Source of the DNA: Bacillota bacterium | GTDB lineage: Bacteria > Bacillota > Sulfobacillia > DUMF01 | Length of the DNA stretch: 64,000 nucleotides | NCBI GenBank assembly: GCA_012840015.1 | Contig: DUMF01000016.1 | Coordinates: forward strand, 1-64,000 | Direction of reading: 5' to 3' | Shown: positions 40,857 through 51,559 of the stretch, one piece after another | Layout of the letters: every line of letters starts with the position of its first letter | Numbering within the stretch: the stretch's first letter is position 1 | The notes under the pieces: generated by a model | Seen by the model: the letters and a program-made list of their open reading frames with translations, nothing else | Told to the model about the DNA's origin: nothing | The model's database searches: none | Program-made: the position numbers and the translations under genes

Positions 40857-43027
40857 TTTCTCTTGACGTGACTCCTGCTATCCCTCCCTGTAGACTTCTG
40901 CGAGGAACCATCGCCTACTCCCTTGCGGCTCAAGTTTATCCTACCCATCTTGTCTATTTCGATTACCTTAACGAGGATCTCTTCTCCCACTTTAAGCACG
41001 TCTTCTACCTTTCGTACCCGGTCGTGAGACAGCTCGGAAAGGCGTACCAAGCCCTCTTTGCCAGGCAGTATTTCAACGAAAGCACCGAAGCTCGTCACCC
41101 TCGTCACCTTGCCCAGGTAAACTCCACCCACTTCAACCTCTTGGGTCAAAGCGTTGATCATCCGAGTGGCTTTCTCGGCACTCTCGGCATCAGGGCCGGC
41201 TATATAAACCTTGCCGTCCTGCTGGATGTCGATTTTGGTAGCCGTCTCAGCGATAATCTTGTTAATCATCTTCCCACCAGGGCCTATTACGTCCCGGATT
41301 TTTTCTGGATCGATCTGAATCACGACAATACGCGGTGCCCACGGCGAAAGCTCAGGCCGCGGCGCCGGGAGCACCTGAGCCATTTTGTCGAGGATGATAT
41401 GACGTGCTTCCTTGGCCTGTTGTAGAGCCCTTTCCAGTATCTTTTCGTCTACACCCGGGATCTTGATGTCCATTTGCAAGGCGGTGATCCCTTGCCTCGT
41501 GCCAGCCACTTTGAAGTCCATATCGCCTAGTGCGTCTTCCATCCCTTGAATATCGGTAAGTACCTCTACCTGGTCGCCCTCCTTGATGAGGCCCATGGCT
41601 ATACCGGCTACAGGTGACTTGATCGGTACACCCCCATCCATCAGCGCAAGTGTGCTGCCGCATACCGAAGCCATGGAGGTGGATCCGTTGGACTCGAGTA
41701 CATCAGACACAACCCTGATCGTATAGGGGAAGCTCGATTCGGGTGGAATCACCGCCAATAGCGCTCTCTCTGCCAAAGCGCCGTGGCCGATTTCCCGTCG
41801 GCCTGGACCTCTTAGGACCCTCGTTTCTCCGACACTGAAGGGAGGCATATTGTAGTGGTGAATGTACCTCTTGTACTCTTCCACGTACACGGTATCCAGT
41901 TCCTGTACGTCGGAAACCGCCCCGAGCGTGGCAACACTCAGTACTTGAGTTTGACCTCGCGTAAATAGAGCCGAGCCATGAGTTCTGGCTAAGACCCCCA
42001 CTTCGCAACTGATGGGGCGAATCTCAGATGGAGAACGTCCGTCTGGCCTGATCCCATCTTTGAGTATGGAACCTCTTACCAGCCCTTTAAGCACTGACTT
42101 CAATGCAGAAAGCACTTCAAGTTCCATATCAGGGTACCTTTCCGCCATCTTCTCTAGAGTGCGTTTCTCCACTTCGTCGATGGCGGTCTCCCGGCTTTGC
42201 TTATCATGCGCCTTTAAAGCAGCGAGCAGCGGCGCTTCCGCGAACTGGCGTACTGCTTCATAGAGGTCCTGAGGTACCTCAAATATTGGATAATTAGCCT
42301 TGGGTTTGCCGACCTCGGCCACTATCTGCTCCTGGAATGCCACGATCCGTTTGATTTCCTCGTGGCCAAACATTATAGCTTCTATCATGGTGGACTCGGG
42401 TACTTGATCTGCACCTGCTTCTACCATTAAAACGGCATCTTTCGTGCCTGCCACAGTCAGCTTCAGTGCGCTCTTTGAGGCTTCTTGTTGTGTTGGGTTG
42501 AGCACAAGCCTCCCTTCAACTAACCCTACTTCCACCGCCGCTATGGGCCCATTAAATGGTATATCCGAAATGGAAAGAGCCGCGGAGGCACCGATGATCC
42601 CCGCGATCTCCGGAGCGTTGTCGTGGTCCACAGATAGGATCGTTACTATCACCTGAACGTCATTACGGAACCCTTCGGGGAACAACGGTCGTATCGGCCT
42701 GTCCGTCAACCGTGCCATGAGGATGGCTTTCTCGGGTGGCCGCCCTTCACGCCTCGTCCAGCTCCCGGGGATTCTCCCGACCGCATACAACCTCTCCTCC
42801 ACGTCAACCGTGAGCGGGAAGAAGTCTACTCCCTCACGCGGTTCTGGGGAACAACACGCAGTGACCAGCAGATTCGTATCTCCATATCTAACGAGCACAG
42901 AGCCGTTGGCCTGTTTTGCCATTTTACCCATTTCCAATACAAGTCTTCGACCGCTCAACGAGTATTCGAATGTACGATAGGCAGGGAACAGCACTGACCT
43001 CGGATCGTTCACTTCCGTCAGACTCAC
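40853..43027 (-). CDS. pnp: polyribonucleotide nucleotidyltransferase
   Basis: 724 residues, full length. The first RNase PH domain has [23 protein letters not shown], and the second has [30 protein letters not shown] and [22 protein letters not shown] domain ([16 protein letters not shown]) and an S1 domain ([20 protein letters not shown]) close it. It degrades RNA 3' to 5' with phosphate. The GTG at 43027 is 12 bases after AGGAGG. A hairpin between rpsO and pnp lies just upstream. Confidence 0.96.
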   Translation of the reverse strand: MSLTEVNDPRSVLFPAYRTFEYSLSGRRLVLEMGKMAKQANGSVLVRYGDTNLLVTACCSPEPREGVDFFPLTVDVEERLYAVGRIPGSWTRREGRPPEKAILMARLTDRPIRPLFPEGFRNDVQVIVTILSVDHDNAPEIAGIIGASAALSISDIPFNGPIAAVEVGLVEGRLVLNPTQQEASKSALKLTVAGTKDAVLMVEAGADQVPESTMIEAIMFGHEEIKRIVAFQEQIVAEVGKPKANYPIFEVPQDLYEAVRQFAEAPLLAALKAHDKQSRETAIDEVEKRTLEKMAERYPDMELEVLSALKSVLKGLVRGSILKDGIRPDGRSPSEIRPISCEVGVLARTHGSALFTRGQTQVLSVATLGAVSDVQELDTVYVEEYKRYIHHYNMPPFSVGETRVLRGPGRREIGHGALAERALLAVIPPESSFPYTIRVVSDVLESNGSTSMASVCGSTLALMDGGVPIKSPVAGIAMGLIKEGDQVEVLTDIQGMEDALGDMDFKVAGTRQGITALQMDIKIPGVDEKILERALQQAKEARHIILDKMAQVLPAPRPELSPWAPRIVVIQIDPEKIRDVIGPGGKMINKIIAETATKIDIQQDGKVYIAGPDAESAEKATRMINALTQEVEVGGVYLGKVTRVTSFGAFVEILPGKEGLVRLSELSHDRVRKVEDVLKVGEEILVKVIEIDKMGRINLSRKGVGDGSSQKSTGRDSRSHVKRK

Positions 43028-43064
43028 TTTTCGTTTATCCCTCCTAACCCCTATCTGTTCAAAA

Positions 43065-43085
43065 CGCGCTCCTGCCCGGAGCGCG
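43065..43085 (-). terminator. hairpin between rpsO and pnp
   Basis: CGCGCTCC and GGAGCGCG form a perfect 8-bp stem around GGGCA, followed on the minus strand by TTTTG. It can act as a terminator or partial read-through signal, or as a processing site as in the rpsO-pnp junction of other bacteria. Confidence 0.6.
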
Positions 43086-43108
43086 CGATCCAGTATGATT
43101 TGTCAACG

Positions 43109-43369
43109 CTATTTACGCAAGCCAAGCTTATCCAAGAGCTGCCTGTACCGTTCCACATCGGTTCGTTCCAGGTACTGGAGCAAAGCCCTCCTGTGGCCCA
43201 CCATTTTGAGCAAACCACGCCTCGAATGGAAATCCTTCTTGTGGTTCTTAAGGTGTTCCGTGAGCTGTTCTATCCTCGCCGTGAGCAAGGCCACCTGTAC
43301 TTCTGGGGAACCAGTATCTGTCGGGTGCCTCCTAAACGCCTCGATTATCTCCTTTTTTGCGATAGCCAA
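43109..43369 (-). CDS. rpsO: 30S ribosomal protein S15
   Basis: 86 residues. [42 protein letters not shown] and the end [10 protein letters not shown]-type ([11 protein letters not shown]) are the S15 signature; it binds the three-way junction of 16S rRNA. The TTG at 43369 ([12 protein letters not shown]) lies six bases after GGAGGTG and gives the normal N-terminus, so the longer starts at 43384 and 43468 are rejected. Confidence 0.96.
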   Translation of the reverse strand: MAIAKKEIIEAFRRHPTDTGSPEVQVALLTARIEQLTEHLKNHKKDFHSRRGLLKMVGHRRALLQYLERTDVERYRQLLDKLGLRK

Positions 43370-43448
43370 AGATTGCACCTCCATTCTTAGTTTTACCCGC
43401 ATGCCAAGAACCTCGTCGGAGGACTCGAGCCTCCTAGCAAGCGTACAA

Positions 43449-44414
43449 TCACTGCTTGATTCTACCATACCGCAATGGGTGTGTGAACTTTTCCTGGTTT
43501 AATTGCTGTGCAAAAGAGATGTCCTGTTTCACTTGCTCGATTAGGGCACTCTCATCTCGGAATGCTTTTTGCGCTCTCACCCACTTCAGGAAACTGACTG
43601 TTAGTTCTTCCCCATAAAGCGTACGCGCACCGCCTATTACATGTACCTCTAATAATTCCCGAATGGAGCGAAAGGTTGGTCTTGGTCCAAAGTTAGCAAC
43701 TCCGAGCCTGGCGCCTTCGCCCCAATCTACCATTACCACGTAGACACCGTGCCGTGGCTTGACGATTTGCGACGGCCATGCGATGTTGGCAGTGGGGAAG
43801 CCCAGTTCTCGCCCTCGCCCATCTCCAGATTGGACTGAGCCGCTTATCTGAAATGGTTTACCCAGCAGCTTCTCCGCCTGATCCACACTTCCACTCTTAA
43901 TCAGCGCTCTGATGGTGGTGCTCGAAACCACTACTCCATCACGCACCACAGGTTCCACGATTGCCACACCTACACCGTGTTGTGCCAGAAGTGGGCCGAG
44001 ATCTTCCGCACGGCCGGAGGCACGATGCCCGAAAGTGAAATTAAACCCCACCCATACGTGCTTGGCATTTAACTCTCCGAGCAGTACTTTCTCGACGAAA
44101 ACCTTTGGCTCCTGTGCGGCAAGCTCTCGATCGAAGCATCGCACGAAAACGTAGTCCACTCCAAGTTCCGCAATGAGCGCTGTTTTTTGATCCAACGACG
44201 TTAGCCGCTCTATACTACACCCAGGTCTGAGGGTTTCCGAAGGATGAGGCTCGAACGTCATAACGACGCTCTTCAGCCCTAGTTCCGCGCACCCACGTAC
44301 CAGTCTCCTTATTATCTCGCGATGCCCTACGTGCACCCCATCGAAGAAACCTATGGCGACCCCGCACCCTCCCGGGGGGAGAGCACTGGCATGGTAGATC
44401 ACGCTCAACTGCAT
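43449..44414 (-). CDS. ribF: bifunctional riboflavin kinase / FAD synthetase
   Basis: 321 residues. The N-terminal nucleotidyltransferase domain has [25 protein letters not shown] and [12 protein letters not shown]; the C-terminal kinase domain has [25 protein letters not shown] and [13 protein letters not shown]. It phosphorylates riboflavin to FMN and adenylates it to FAD. It overlaps truB by ten bases and precedes rpsO, the usual Firmicute order. Confidence 0.95.
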   Translation of the reverse strand: MQLSVIYHASALPPGGCGVAIGFFDGVHVGHREIIRRLVRGCAELGLKSVVMTFEPHPSETLRPGCSIERLTSLDQKTALIAELGVDYVFVRCFDRELAAQEPKVFVEKVLLGELNAKHVWVGFNFTFGHRASGRAEDLGPLLAQHGVGVAIVEPVVRDGVVVSSTTIRALIKSGSVDQAEKLLGKPFQISGSVQSGDGRGRELGFPTANIAWPSQIVKPRHGVYVVMVDWGEGARLGVANFGPRPTFRSIRELLEVHVIGGARTLYGEELTVSFLKWVRAQKAFRDESALIEQVKQDISFAQQLNQEKFTHPLRYGRIKQ

Positions 44415-45292
44415 AACACCTTCTCGAGCATTATTCTACCTCCGGTAGACCTACCTACCGCTACGACCCCGCGCGACGGGTGTGCCAACAAGAGCATGAT
44501 TCCGTCGGGCAACCCAGACTTTATTCTTGGAACCCTTCCCGCGGAGACCCTTCTCAGATCTTCATCTCCTATCGTGATCGTAGGCATGCTGAGTGCCGCT
44601 GATGGAGGGACCAGCGCTTTCTCGAGTTCGCCACGGCGCGCCATGTCAAGCACGTCTTCCATAGCAGGGCAGTCCTCAATAGTAAATGCGCCCACGCCGG
44701 TACGCACCAAAAAAGAAACGAACGAGCCGCAACCCAGCGCCTTCCCAAGGTCCCGACACAAGCTGCGCACGTATGTACCCTTCGAACACTCGATTTCGAA
44801 CAATCCCATTGCGAACCGCCCTGGCACGAACCGAAGCATCCTGAAACGCTCCACGTGAACCACTCTGGCTTCAAGTTGGGGTGCCAGACCGTTACGTGCG
44901 AGCTTGTACGATCGTATTCCACCCCTGCTTACCGCGGAAAACGCGGGTGGCACCTGCAAGATGTCCCCGCAGAAGCTCGGCAATAATTCTTCCACCGCTT
45001 GTGCCGTGAGGTCTTCTGACCCACGGCTCTCTACAAGCTGACCAAGACAGTCGTCCGTATCGGTGGAGGCCCCAAAGGTGAACTCTGCGACATAGCTCTT
45101 CCGCTCATCGGCCATATACTCAGAAAGCCGTGTGGCAGTGCCGAGACACAAAACGAGAACCCCCGTTGCACAGGGGTCCAGGGTACCTGTATGACCCACT
45201 TTCGATCCAGGCTGCAAGACTCTTCTCACTTCGCGAACCGCATCGTGTGAGCTCAGACCTATAGGCTTGAGCATGCCCAAGAAACCGTTCAA
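44405..45292 (-). CDS. truB: tRNA pseudouridine(55) synthase
   Basis: 295 residues. GFLGMLKPIGLSSHD, the catalytic block VGHTGTLDPCATGVLVLC, KSYVAEFTFGASTDTDD, QVPPAFSAVSRGG and KGTYVRSLCRDLGKALG are present, with a PUA-like C-terminus. It makes pseudouridine 55 in the T loop of tRNA. The ATG overlaps the nrnA stop by four bases. Confidence 0.95.
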   Translation of the reverse strand: MNGFLGMLKPIGLSSHDAVREVRRVLQPGSKVGHTGTLDPCATGVLVLCLGTATRLSEYMADERKSYVAEFTFGASTDTDDCLGQLVESRGSEDLTAQAVEELLPSFCGDILQVPPAFSAVSRGGIRSYKLARNGLAPQLEARVVHVERFRMLRFVPGRFAMGLFEIECSKGTYVRSLCRDLGKALGCGSFVSFLVRTGVGAFTIEDCPAMEDVLDMARRGELEKALVPPSAALSMPTITIGDEDLRRVSAGRVPRIKSGLPDGIMLLLAHPSRGVVAVGRSTGGRIMLEKVLCS

Positions 45293-46287
45293 CCTTTTGC
45301 CGACTCCATTACTTGAAGAACTCTATTTAACACCTTAGATACTACAGAATCAATTGGCTCTCCCTTTATCGTACAACCTGAGGCCCGGGGATGACCACCG
45401 CCTCCAAACTCTTTTGCCAGAGCAGCCACGTCCACCCACTTTCTTGAACGCAAACCCACTTTGACAGAACCATTTTCGGTTTCCCTGAAGAGGATGCCCA
45501 CTTCCGCACCCCTTACCATCCTCGCATAGCTTACCAGTCCTTCGGATTCTTCTTCCGAAGCACCCGCTGCCTTCATGTCTTCTTTGGTAAGGGTAAGCCA
45601 TGCCACTTTCCCTGAAGGGTCCACCTTCAAATTGTCAAGCGCACGAGCAAGAAGCCTGAGGCTCGATATTGACTTGGTCTCGTATACGTGTTCGGAAACT
45701 TCGTTGGGGTTAGCCCCGAATTCCACCAATCGAGACGCTACCAAAAGAGCATGGGCTGTGGTATTCGTGTATCTGAAACTTCCTGTATCCGTAAAGATTG
45801 CGGTGAAAAGAGCAGTCGCGAGTTCCGGCGTGATCCTCGCCCCCAATGCCGTCAAGAGCGTATACATCATTTCACCAACAGATGAGGCGTCTGGCTCAAC
45901 CCAGGTTATGTCGCCATACATCGTGTTAGAAACGTGATGATCGATGTTTATCACCAAAGCAGCTCCGTCCAAGAGCCGTATTCCATCTTTCACCCTCGAC
46001 GGCTCCCCGCAATCCACAAGTATCGCGCAGTATGTCCCATGCTGTTCCTGGTTTATCTCAGACGGGTACTTCACCTCATCTGCCCCATGCAGGAACCGGT
46101 ATGCCACCGGAACGGGGTCACAGGATACTACGAGCGCACGTTTTCCAAGCTGCTTCAACGCCCCGGCTAGGGCAAGAGATGAACCGATAGTATCCCCGTC
46201 AGGCATTTCATGAGTAAATATCAGGAAGCTACCGTTATTATAAACCGCTCTCAGTATGTGGCTTATATCATGTAGCCCCGGCATCAC
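45289..46287 (-). CDS. nrnA: DHH-family oligoribonuclease / pAp phosphatase
   Basis: 332 residues. FLIFTHEMPDGDTIGSSLAL, AILVDCGEPSR, the DHH motif VINIDHHVSN and the DHHA1 block FGGGGHPRASGCTIKG are present. It degrades short RNA oligomers and 3'-phosphoadenosine 5'-phosphate. The start is GTG 46287 or ATG 46284, behind AAAGGAAG. It lies between rbfA and truB, as in Bacillus (ytqI relatives) and many Clostridia. Confidence 0.93.
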   Translation of the reverse strand: MMPGLHDISHILRAVYNNGSFLIFTHEMPDGDTIGSSLALAGALKQLGKRALVVSCDPVPVAYRFLHGADEVKYPSEINQEQHGTYCAILVDCGEPSRVKDGIRLLDGAALVINIDHHVSNTMYGDITWVEPDASSVGEMMYTLLTALGARITPELATALFTAIFTDTGSFRYTNTTAHALLVASRLVEFGANPNEVSEHVYETKSISSLRLLARALDNLKVDPSGKVAWLTLTKEDMKAAGASEEESEGLVSYARMVRGAEVGILFRETENGSVKVGLRSRKWVDVAALAKEFGGGGHPRASGCTIKGEPIDSVVSKVLNRVLQVMESAKG

Positions 46288-46639
46288 GATCTTCCTTTAG
46301 CTGGTTTAGAATCCGAGCTATCTCCACGCCTTTCTCTATTGATTCATCGAGCTTGAACATGATCTCCGGTGCGTGATAAAGCCCTAACCGACGCGTCAAT
46401 TCGCTCCTGATGAATCCCGAAGCGCTCTTTAGCCCCTCCATGGTCCTACGCTTATCCTCTTCTTCGCCGAGGACACTCACGAATACTTTTGCATGCCCGA
46501 GGTCTTGAGACAGCTCCACGCGTGTCACACTGCAAAACCCTATCCTTGGATCTTTCAATTCTCTTTGGATCATCAAAGAGACTTCCTCTTTCATTGCCGC
46601 AGAAAGGCGCTCTAACCTCATGGACATTTCGTCTCCCAC
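46268..46639 (-). CDS. rbfA: ribosome-binding factor A
   Basis: 123 residues at most. RLERLSAAMKEEVSLMIQRELKDPRIGF, HAKVFVSVLG, EGLKSASGFIRSEL and LYHAPEIMFKLDESIEKGVEI in pieces match RbfA. It binds the 5' end region of 16S rRNA during 30S maturation and cold adaptation. The true start may be one of the internal ATGs (MSMRLERL or MRLERL). Its 3' end overlaps nrnA. Confidence 0.94.
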   Translation of the reverse strand: MGDEMSMRLERLSAAMKEEVSLMIQRELKDPRIGFCSVTRVELSQDLGHAKVFVSVLGEEEDKRRTMEGLKSASGFIRSELTRRLGLYHAPEIMFKLDESIEKGVEIARILNQLKEDRDAGAT

Positions 46640-46640
46640 C

Positions 46641-46931
46641 TCATGTTATCGTTATATCGTAGCTGGAGACTTCCCCGTCCCAATTGTCCTCAATCCACCT
46701 CAGAATATCGTTCATTAGCCTCTGCAGCACCGTCCTATCATTTGAGACTGTGGCCACTCCGAGGGTCGCAATGGAGTGAGACTCCATTGAATCCACTTCT
46801 GCCGCGCCCACATTATACCTTCCGCGTAGGCGGTCAAGCAGACTCTTAACGACTCGCCTTTTACCCTTTAATGTATCATTACACGGGATTGTGATGGTTA
46901 CTTCAAGGCTCCCAACGAACACGGCCCCCAC
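46641..46931 (-). CDS. YlxP (DUF503) family protein
   Basis: 96 residues of the DUF503 family. FVGSLEVTITIPCNDTLKGKR and VKSLLDRLRGRYNVGAAEVD are typical, with ILRWIEDN at the end. It is always found between infB and rbfA and is thought to assist ribosome assembly. It starts with GTG two bases after the infB stop. Confidence 0.92.
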   Translation of the reverse strand: MGAVFVGSLEVTITIPCNDTLKGKRRVVKSLLDRLRGRYNVGAAEVDSMESHSIATLGVATVSNDRTVLQRLMNDILRWIEDNWDGEVSSYDITIT

Positions 46932-46932
46932 C

Positions 46933-49344
46933 TCAAGCGCTCTGTACTTCTTCCTCCGAATATACTTCTAGAACGTCTCCTTCCTTCACATCCTGGAAAC
47001 GGTCTAGACCGACGCCGCATTCGTATCCCGACGTCACCTCTTTTACGTCCTCTTTGAAACGTTTGAGTGATGCAATACTACCGTCGTATACCACTATGCC
47101 ATCGCGGATAAGGCGCACGTTGGAATCCTTCACGATCTTGCCATCCATCACGTAGCACCCAGCCACAGCCCCCACTTTGGGCACGCGGAATACTGCGCGC
47201 ACCTGAGCCCTGCCTTGGATCACTTCACGCTTCTTGGGCTTGATTAGGCCCTTCGCTGCGCTCTCTATGTCGTCTACGAGCTCATATATTATCTTATAGG
47301 TCCGTATTTCGACGTGCTCGCGTTCGGCCGTTTTCATGGCATTGGCATCCGGCCTTACATTGAAGCCCACCACGATGGCATTAGACGCAGCTGCGAGCAT
47401 CACGTCGTTCTCAGTGATGCCGCCCACGGCAGCGTGAATGACGCTCACCTTCGCTCCAGCAACGTCCAGCTTTCCGAGAGCCTGCTTTACCGCATCGATC
47501 GATCCCTGAACGTCGGCCTTTACGATCACGTTCAGCTCAGTTACTTGCCCCTCCTTGGCCTTATTAACCAGCTCCTCAAGGCTCATCCGGTGGAAAGCCT
47601 GGAAGTATTCCTCGCGCTGCTTCTTGGCCCTCGCCTCTGCCACGTCTTTGGCGACCCTCTCGGAATCCACAACCTGCAATATGTCGCCGGCCGCGGGTAC
47701 CGTGTTAAGACCCACCACTTCAACCGGCACCGACGGATACGCTCGTTTTATCCGCCGCCCTTTGTCGTCTATCATGGCCCTAACCCTGCCATATGCCCCG
47801 CCGCACACTATGGCATCGCCCACGTTCAGCGTGCCACCCTGTACGAGCACGCTCGCTACGGGCCCACGTCCCTTATCCAGCCTTGCCTCGAGCACTACGC
47901 CGTTAGCTTTCTTGTCGGGGTTAGCCTTTAGCTCCAGCATTTCTGCGACTAAAAGTATCATTTCGAGTAGTTGGCCTATATTGGTCTTCTGCCTGGCTGA
48001 AACGGGGACGCAAATAACGTCACCTCCCCAATCTTCGGGCACCAGGCCGAGTTCAGCCAGCTGGCCCTTTACCACGTCAGGCTTGGCTGTGGGCTTATCC
48101 ATCTTGTTGATGGCCACAATGATCGGTATTTTGGCTGCCTTCGCATGGTTTATGGCCTCGACAGTCTGTGGCATTACCCCGTCGTCAGCAGCGACCACCA
48201 GCACTACGATGTCAGTGGCCTTAACGCCTCTGGCCCGCATCGCAGTGAACGCTTCGTGTCCCGGGGTGTCCAGGAATACCACTTTTTTCCCTTTCACTTC
48301 GACGGTGGATGCCCCGATGTGCTGCGTTATGCCACCTGCCTCTTCTGCCGTCACATGTGTCTGACAGATTGCATCGAGCAGCGAAGTCTTACCGTGGTCC
48401 ACGTGCCCCATCACGGTCACTACCGGCGGCCGCGGTTTCAGTTTTTCCGGAGGATCTGGAGTATTCAGCTCTTGGCGTAGCTTCTCTTCAAGACTCAGCT
48501 CGGGTTCTTTTTGGATTACGTCCAAGCCTAACTCGGATACCACCACGGCTGCGGTATCGGAATCCAGCGTTTGATTGATGGTCGCCATCACGCCGAGCGA
48601 CATCAACTTTCTTATAAGCTCAGGGACAGGCACCCCGGTTTTCTCAGCCAGCTCTTTCACGGTTATAGATCCCTCAATCGTGATGCTCCGCTTAGGAGCG
48701 ACCTTTTGCGTAACCTGCCCTTGGCCTGCTTTCGCCTGCTGTCCGGCCTGCGGCTGAGATTGGGGCCGAGCCGGTTGACCCTGTCTAGGCCTTCCTGGTA
48801 CTTGGGCCGCCTGCTCAGCACGCGTCTGAGGCCGAGACGATTGTACCTGGGATGGACGCGCTTGCTGCGCCTGCGGCGAACGCGCGTGAGATTGACGTTG
48901 TTGCACCTGAGTCGAGCGCGCTTGGGGCCGGGTTACCTGTTGTGCCTGGGCCACACGCCCTTGAAGCCGAGGCGGCTGTACCTGAGACGGACGTGCCTGG
49001 GGCCGGGACTGCTGCACCTGGGACGAGCGCGTTTGAGGCCAGGACGGCTGCTGCGCCTGCGACGCACGCGCTTGAGGGCGAGCTGGTTGCACCTGGGGTG
49101 GACGCGGTTGGGATCGGGTTGACTGTTGTGCCTGAGCCGGGACCTGAGAAGGGTGTGGCTGGAGCTCAGCTTCGCGAGCTTCCCTTCCGGCTATCGCCTC
49201 CCTGGCGATCCTCGCGACCTCCGGCTGCAGGGTGCTCATGTGGTTTTTTACCGGTAACCCCGCTCGACTAAGTACATTCAAAATCGTTTTTGAGCTGACC
49301 CCCAATTCCTTGGCCAGCTCGTAGACTCTTAACTTATCTGACAC
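46933..49344 (-). CDS. infB: translation initiation factor IF-2
   Basis: 803 residues. An N-terminal IF2_N motif ([18 protein letters not shown]) is followed by a long Gln/Pro/Arg/Ala/Ser repeat region (about 65-215) built on units like [10 protein letters not shown], then a second IF2_N motif, the G domain ([37 protein letters not shown]), and domains II-IV. It places initiator tRNA on the 30S subunit. The GTG at 49344 follows GGGGGTG and gives MSDKLRV; the frame to 49383 overlaps ylxR deeply. The repeat is unusually regular. Confidence 0.96.
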   Translation of the reverse strand: MSDKLRVYELAKELGVSSKTILNVLSRAGLPVKNHMSTLQPEVARIAREAIAGREAREAELQPHPSQVPAQAQQSTRSQPRPPQVQPARPQARASQAQQPSWPQTRSSQVQQSRPQARPSQVQPPRLQGRVAQAQQVTRPQARSTQVQQRQSHARSPQAQQARPSQVQSSRPQTRAEQAAQVPGRPRQGQPARPQSQPQAGQQAKAGQGQVTQKVAPKRSITIEGSITVKELAEKTGVPVPELIRKLMSLGVMATINQTLDSDTAAVVVSELGLDVIQKEPELSLEEKLRQELNTPDPPEKLKPRPPVVTVMGHVDHGKTSLLDAICQTHVTAEEAGGITQHIGASTVEVKGKKVVFLDTPGHEAFTAMRARGVKATDIVVLVVAADDGVMPQTVEAINHAKAAKIPIIVAINKMDKPTAKPDVVKGQLAELGLVPEDWGGDVICVPVSARQKTNIGQLLEMILLVAEMLELKANPDKKANGVVLEARLDKGRGPVASVLVQGGTLNVGDAIVCGGAYGRVRAMIDDKGRRIKRAYPSVPVEVVGLNTVPAAGDILQVVDSERVAKDVAEARAKKQREEYFQAFHRMSLEELVNKAKEGQVTELNVIVKADVQGSIDAVKQALGKLDVAGAKVSVIHAAVGGITENDVMLAAASNAIVVGFNVRPDANAMKTAEREHVEIRTYKIIYELVDDIESAAKGLIKPKKREVIQGRAQVRAVFRVPKVGAVAGCYVMDGKIVKDSNVRLIRDGIVVYDGSIASLKRFKEDVKEVTSGYECGVGLDRFQDVKEGDVLEVYSEEEVQSA

Positions 49345-49645
49345 CCTCGACACCCCCTCTGCCGCCTCTAGCCGTCTCCTCAACTTCGCGTATCCTCACG
49401 CGAAGCTGCTCAACTAACTCGGGGGGCATTTCTATCTCCAAAGCCCGTCCGATTTTCCCCGACTTTACCGCTTTCTCCAGGCAATCGTCCGACGGGCAAA
49501 TGTACGCGCCCCGCCCGGATTTCTTTCCGGTGGGATCCACAAATACCTGTCCTTCACATGTCCTCACTACCCTCACGAGCTCCCGTTTGGGCCTTTTCGC
49601 CCCACAACCCACGCAGCTCCGAAGCGGGATCTTCCTTGCCTTCAC
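49334..49645 (-). CDS. YlxR (DUF448) RNA-binding protein
   Basis: 103 residues. [20 protein letters not shown] and [20 protein letters not shown] are the YlxR signature. The fold binds RNA, and in Bacillus it acts on RNase P or nucleoid-linked regulation. The GTG at 49645 overlaps the nusA stop (GTGA), and its own end overlaps infB, so all three are translationally coupled. Confidence 0.93.
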   Translation of the reverse strand: MKARKIPLRSCVGCGAKRPKRELVRVVRTCEGQVFVDPTGKKSGRGAYICPSDDCLEKAVKSGKIGRALEIEMPPELVEQLRVRIREVEETARGGRGGVEGVR

Positions 49646-50718
49646 CTTTGCACCTGCCTCCCAGCACCGGTATCTTCGGCCTCTTTCGCTGCCTGGCTTT
49701 CGCTCCTGATGTCAACCTTCCATCCCGTCAATTTCGCAGCCAGTCTAGCGTTTTGGCCTTCCTTCCCAATAGACAGAGAAAGCTGATTATCCGGCACTAT
49801 CACCCTTGCCACGCGGGAAGTCGGGTCGCATGTAACCGAAACCACCTTGGCTGGGCTGAGTGCATTAGCAACGAACTTCTCCGGCTGTTCGTCCCAACGA
49901 ACTATATCTATTCTTTCTCCTCTTAGCTCATTGACGATATTCTGTATGCGCAAACCCTTCGGCCCGACCACAGCTCCGACTGGGTCCACGTTCGGATCTC
50001 TCGGCCTCACCGCAACCTTGGAACGATGGCCCGGTTCCCTTACAATCCCCTTTATCTCAACGATCCCTTCGTGTACCTCTGGTACCTCCAATTCCAGTAG
50101 CCTCTTGAGCAGGCCTGGATGAGTTCTCGATATGGTCACCGCAGGTCCCTTCGTGGTGCGCTTCACTTCAAGTACGTATACTTTAATCCGATCACCCTGC
50201 TTCAACTTCTCGGTGGGGATTTGCTCCGCCGGCAGCAGTAACGCCTCAAATCTGCCGAGATCGACGACGACGTTCCTGTTGTCTGCCCGCTGGACGGTGC
50301 CAGTCATTATGTCTCCCTCTTTGCTGGACAGCTCTTCATAGATTACGCCGCGTTCGGCTTCCCTGATCCGTTGCACTATTACCTGTTTAGCCGTTTGAGC
50401 GGCTATGCGTCCGAAATCACGGGGAGTGACCTCTGTTTCAACTATGTCACCGGGCTTGTAGGCCGGATTCAGTGATCTGGCTTCTCCAAGAGAAATTTCC
50501 GTTTTGGGGTCCTTCACCTGCTCGACTACCACCAAGCGAGAAAACACGTGCACCTCGCCGGACTCTCTATCTAGTTTGGTCCTGACGTTTTGTGCCGTCC
50601 CGAAATGCCGTTTGTACGCAGAGATAAGAGCGGCCTCTATAGCTTCGATAAGAACTTCCTTATCGATGCCTTTTTCGCGTTCTATGTCATCTAAAGCCCT
50701 TATTAGATCCCCGCTCAT
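49642..50718 (-). CDS. nusA: transcription termination/antitermination protein NusA
   Basis: 358 residues, the short Firmicute form. The N-terminal domain has GIDKEVLIEAIEAALISAYK, then an S1 domain (GDIMTGTVQRADNRNVVVDLG), KH1 (RSKVAVRPRDPNVDPVGA) and KH2 (LSLSIGKEGQNARLAAKLTG). It binds polymerase and nascent RNA, and affects pausing and termination. The ATG overlaps the rimP stop by four bases. Confidence 0.96.
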   Translation of the reverse strand: MSGDLIRALDDIEREKGIDKEVLIEAIEAALISAYKRHFGTAQNVRTKLDRESGEVHVFSRLVVVEQVKDPKTEISLGEARSLNPAYKPGDIVETEVTPRDFGRIAAQTAKQVIVQRIREAERGVIYEELSSKEGDIMTGTVQRADNRNVVVDLGRFEALLLPAEQIPTEKLKQGDRIKVYVLEVKRTTKGPAVTISRTHPGLLKRLLELEVPEVHEGIVEIKGIVREPGHRSKVAVRPRDPNVDPVGAVVGPKGLRIQNIVNELRGERIDIVRWDEQPEKFVANALSPAKVVSVTCDPTSRVARVIVPDNQLSLSIGKEGQNARLAAKLTGWKVDIRSESQAAKEAEDTGAGRQVQR

Positions 50719-51200
50719 TTCCGCTGCCTCTCTTCTATATCGTCCTTCAGTCTCACTGAGGACACAATCGCCTTATCAAAGATCATTTCCTTGCCATTCT
50801 CCTGATCCGTTATGACGATCGTGTTCCCCGTAGAATCGCCGAGCTTTCCTATAAAGCGCTTTGACCCGCCCACTTCGCGGAAGGTTTGCACCTCTACCCG
50901 CCGTCCCTTGAAGACCCGGAATTCCCTGTCGCTCTTAAGCCGCCTGTTCAGCCCGGGGGAACAGACCTCGAGGTAGTAACTACCGTCCACCGGATCCTCA
51001 CGGTCCAACCAACTGTCCAGCTCTTTGGACACAGCCTCACAATCGTCAAGCGTCACTCCACCCGGCTTATCGAGCACGACGCGCAGGATCTTTTTGCCGC
51101 GTTCGGTCACGACTTCCACCGCCACGAGTAATGTGCCGTGGCTCGCCGCAATGGGTTCCGCGATATTCGCTATGAGCTCCTGAAGCTGCCGTCCCTTCAT
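50715..51200 (-). CDS. rimP: ribosome maturation factor RimP
   Basis: 161 residues. MKGRQLQELIANIAEPIA, LRVVLDKPGGVTLDDCEAVSKEL, DGSYYLEVCSPGLNR and LKSDREFRVFKGRRVEV match RimP, needed for 30S assembly. The ATG at 51200 follows AGGGGGT at four bases; the frame to 51221 is rejected. It is the first gene of the long information-processing operon and is preceded by a terminator-like hairpin and a promoter. Confidence 0.95.
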   Translation of the reverse strand: MKGRQLQELIANIAEPIAASHGTLLVAVEVVTERGKKILRVVLDKPGGVTLDDCEAVSKELDSWLDREDPVDGSYYLEVCSPGLNRRLKSDREFRVFKGRRVEVQTFREVGGSKRFIGKLGDSTGNTIVITDQENGKEMIFDKAIVSSVRLKDDIEERQRK

Positions 51201-51212
51201 AGTACCCCCTAT

Positions 51213-51242
51213 TTCAAACAAAGAGTGGGTATGAACCCACTC
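51213..51242 (-). terminator. terminator-like hairpin in the rimP-nusA-infB leader
   Basis: GAGTGGGT-TCAT-ACCCACTC is a perfect 8-bp stem (51223-51242) followed on the minus strand by TTTGTTTG. It lies between the promoter and the rimP ribosome site, the place of an attenuator. No clear anti-terminator was found. Confidence 0.6.
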
Positions 51243-51288
51243 GATGCGCGTGCCCCTTTTGCCTTTCTTCTCGACACATTACATATCG

Positions 51289-51294
51289 ATTATA
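51289..51294 (-). promoter_or_regulatory. -10 box of the rimP operon promoter
   Basis: On the minus strand TATAAT occurs in GGTATACTATAATCG. No good -35 box is found at 17 bases. The start point would be near 51282, giving a leader of about 80 bases that includes the hairpin. Confidence 0.45.
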
Positions 51295-51559
51295 GTATAC
51301 CACCAACTACCAACTCCATCAACAAAATCCCCGGCAGAGGCTGCGTCAATGTGCGTCAATGTATTTAGGAGGAACCGCGCAGTTCGTTTATGCTGACATT
51401 ATTCTCGGCAAAGCATGTACGAGCTGCTGTAGGTAGGGCGAATTTCAACCCCCACGGCATACTTGAAAAAGGCTGTTTCAGTGCCGGCATCGACACACTA
51501 AGTCAAGCTTCTTTATCTCTACCACTGTATCTACTTTCTACACGTGCTGGTACTAACTG
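51295..51559. other. intergenic DNA upstream of the rimP operon
   Basis: No gene seen. A short tandem copy of TGCGTCAATG occurs at 51342-51361. The rest is probably the decayed end of the adjacent IS110 relic. Confidence 0.4.

Noticed and set aside
48571-49122. 183-codon plus-strand frame rich in Leu and Arg
   Set aside because: Antisense of the infB repeat region; the repetitive composition alone keeps it open.
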